Assembly: GCA_001766655.1 (NCBI GenBank)
Contig: MJCC01000004.1
Span: forward strand, 715,664 to 742,295
Length of the DNA: 26,632 bases
Reading direction: 5' to 3'
Origin: Phytomonas francai
Lineage: Eukaryota; Euglenozoa; Kinetoplastea; Trypanosomatida; Trypanosomatidae
Part shown: one piece after another, positions 25,235 to 26,632 of the stretch
Layout of the letters: each line of letters opens with the position of its first letter
How positions within the stretch are numbered: the stretch's first letter is position 1
Translations under genes and position numbers: made by a program
Notes under the pieces: model-generated
Told to the model about the DNA's origin: nothing
The model's database searches: none
Seen by the model: the letters and a program-made list of their open reading frames with translations, nothing else

Positions 25235-26632
25235 ATGGCAATTCTTCTTGGAACCAAGCTCAACCCTTGTTTTACGTATAATAAAGGCATACAAGCCGCT
25301 GTTGCATTTATATCTACTCGCCTACAACAATCGAAGACAGTCACACGGGAAAAGCATGGTCTCTTGCCCCGTGATATGCGACAGTTTGCCATGGGATACG
25401 GATGTTCCAAACTTTTGTATGGTACCAAATTAACTCAGTCTACTGCCAATGAGAATGCCCAAAAAGAGTTAAACTCTATGTACGTCTCACCGGAAAGATG
25501 CACAGCAGGTCTGTTATAAACTACAGATTTGGAATCCGTGCTTCTCAAAGGAAACATGTTCCCACTCTTTTACGGTGCTATCCTTCGAAGAGCGGATCTC
25601 TTTGAAATGCTTCAGAATTTAGAAGCGAGCTGGATCAACAAACCACCGCCCGAACCTTCTAGAAGATTTGTACGTTACCCCTCCATTCCTGCACTTGAAT
25701 GGGATAAAACCCCAACAGACTCTCTCAATGACAGTGGACTACGCAATCTCACGTAATCACATCATGTGATATGCCGCGAGCCACTTCTGCAACGCTCCCG
25801 TGTTCAACCATGGAAGACCAGATATGCACACAGAATCACCTTTGGTATGGATTCTTTCCCGGAAGAAGCCATTTGCCCTAAGTCACACGCCAAACAGAAA
25901 ATAATCGAAGCTAAACCCATATGCTCAGAGCATGTCCTCAAGCCTCTGTCACTATTTGACACTATCATTGCTACAGACGGTGGTCCTCGTCTTAATGAGA
26001 GCAAAGCAGTTGGCGTTACCACCACTACACCTATTCTCTATACTCCAGACCATGCGTTTGTTGTCCATGTTAACTATGGACCCATCACCTGCGTTACTGA
26101 GCTGAAAACCTCAGCCTTCTCTTGGCGCCCCCCTGTGTTAGCAGTTAAGAAAGACCCCCTCACTCAGGTCAGTATCATCAACGACACCATATGGTCCCTC
26201 CTCCTCGGGACTTTTCTTCATAGTTAGGAAATTCATATCTAAATGGTCTACTCACACTGTAGAATCATTCCCAATATGGTAGCGGATGATTTGGTGAACC
26301 GTTTCCCGGATAATTCTGATTTCTCAGAACTGAAAGCCTCAACCCAGCACGTTGATATTTTAGCATGCATCAGGCACAAGCTATAGCCAATTTTGTATGA
26401 ATCACTCCGAACTGATACTCAGCGGTATAAACTATGTGGCCCGAGGCCTTTTTCCCTTAGTAATCTTGACCACTTAACTGGTTTCCCACTAAGCCGCTTA
26501 CAGCTGATGCAATTGGCCCGGATCCGACGCGGTGAATCCGCTGTCTTTGGCAGGCTCTATTGGGCTGCGAGAGGCTATGATAACCGATATCGCCTCCGCA
26601 AACTGTCCCAAGCCCAACCAAAGAGTTCAATC
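25235..26632 (+). pseudogene. Retroposon RT thumb, RNase H and C-terminal tail, broken by stops
   Basis: One frame runs to the window edge, interrupted by TAA 25517, TAA 25754, TAG 26225, TAA 26240 and a TAG near 26384. LLGTKLNPCFTYNKGIQAA and SKLLYGTKL are the RT thumb region. RNase H begins IIATDGG (Asp codon at 25976), followed by CVTELKTSAF (Glu), IINDTIWSLL (Asp) and HCRIIPNMVADDL (His and Asp), so the four acidic catalytic positions survive although the reading is interrupted. The tail LSRLQLMQLARIRRGES with FGRLYW follows at about 26490-26565. The end lies outside the window. Confidence 0.75.

Larger units (their letters stand above)
24032..26632 (+). mobile_element. Decayed non-LTR retroposon, ingi-clade-like, cut by the right edge
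   Basis: Starting near 24.03 kb the plus strand keeps a recognisable single-polyprotein order: pre-RT linker, reverse transcriptase, RNase H and a C-terminal tail, reaching the window edge. The layout RT then RNase H then a tail with LARIRRGESAVFGRLYW is that of the ingi/L1Tc-type elements and their degenerate relatives (DIREs) in trypanosomatids. Two frame changes are visible (about 24365-24380 and about 25230) and at least eight in-frame stops, so it is non-functional. The endonuclease domain is not recognised; a possible end of it (LSDDHAV near 24030) is tentative. The 5' end, poly-A and target-site duplications are not seen. Confidence 0.8.

Noticed and set aside
24086..26632. Reassigned stop codons (as in Blastocrithidia) to rescue the retroposon frame
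   Set aside because: The host genes in this window terminate at ordinary TAA, TAG and TGA and have family-normal lengths, and the retroposon also has frameshifts.
1..26632. CRISPR arrays, bacterial operons or a spliced-leader gene array
   Set aside because: No regularly spaced direct repeats were seen, the gene families are eukaryotic, and no spliced-leader exon-like sequence was found.

Overview
The window looks like nuclear DNA of a kinetoplastid flagellate, most likely a trypanosomatid. Eleven well supported genes and one gene cut by the left edge all lie on the minus strand. No spliceosomal introns are needed, and AT-rich spacers of roughly 240-950 bases separate them. Most genes are preceded by a pyrimidine tract followed by AG, the usual acceptor for spliced-leader trans-splicing in polycistronic transcription. 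Protein families (kinesin-13, Cyp40, SCAMP, AMP deaminase, glycine cleavage H protein) are eukaryotic. The right end carries a decayed retroposon resembling the trypanosome ingi clade. I cannot name the species.

Layout, left to right. 1-246: start of a very GC-rich unidentified gene (minus). 1187-2194: membrane-anchored histidine phosphatase. 2454-3656: protein with a RanBP2-type zinc finger and two BRCT-like regions. 4263-8627: very long AMP deaminase with an inactive-looking N-terminal copy of the catalytic module and an intact C-terminal copy. 9033-9695: SCAMP family protein. 9995-10789: unidentified protein with about four C-terminal membrane segments. 11262-12329: Cyp40-type cyclophilin with TPR tail. 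13111-13557: small multi-pass membrane protein, possibly DUF1761. 13979-15028: GAPDH-fold protein that has lost the catalytic cysteine. 15648-16070: mitochondrial glycine cleavage H protein. 16482-18665: ER-lumenal Grp170/Lhs1-type Hsp70. 18910-20352: compact kinesin-13.

From 20353 the picture changes. About 3.6 kb holds no convincing gene: an AT-rich 5' flank, a G-tract on the transcribed-sense strand near 20.87 kb, a GC-rich mosaic with G and C homopolymers (about 20.8-23.2 kb), and a strongly T-rich stretch (about 23.7-24.0 kb). From about 24.03 kb to the right edge, on the plus strand, lies the remnant of a non-LTR retroposon with recognisable reverse transcriptase, RNase H and C-terminal tail, broken by frameshifts and stops. 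The change of strand and the G-tract fit a divergent strand-switch region where the minus-strand transcription unit begins.

The genes form a transcription unit, not a functional operon: purine metabolism, folding (cyclophilin, Grp170), one-carbon metabolism, trafficking (SCAMP) and microtubule dynamics are mixed. The most unusual content is two enzyme folds that appear to have lost catalysis: the first AMP deaminase module and the whole GAPDH-like protein.
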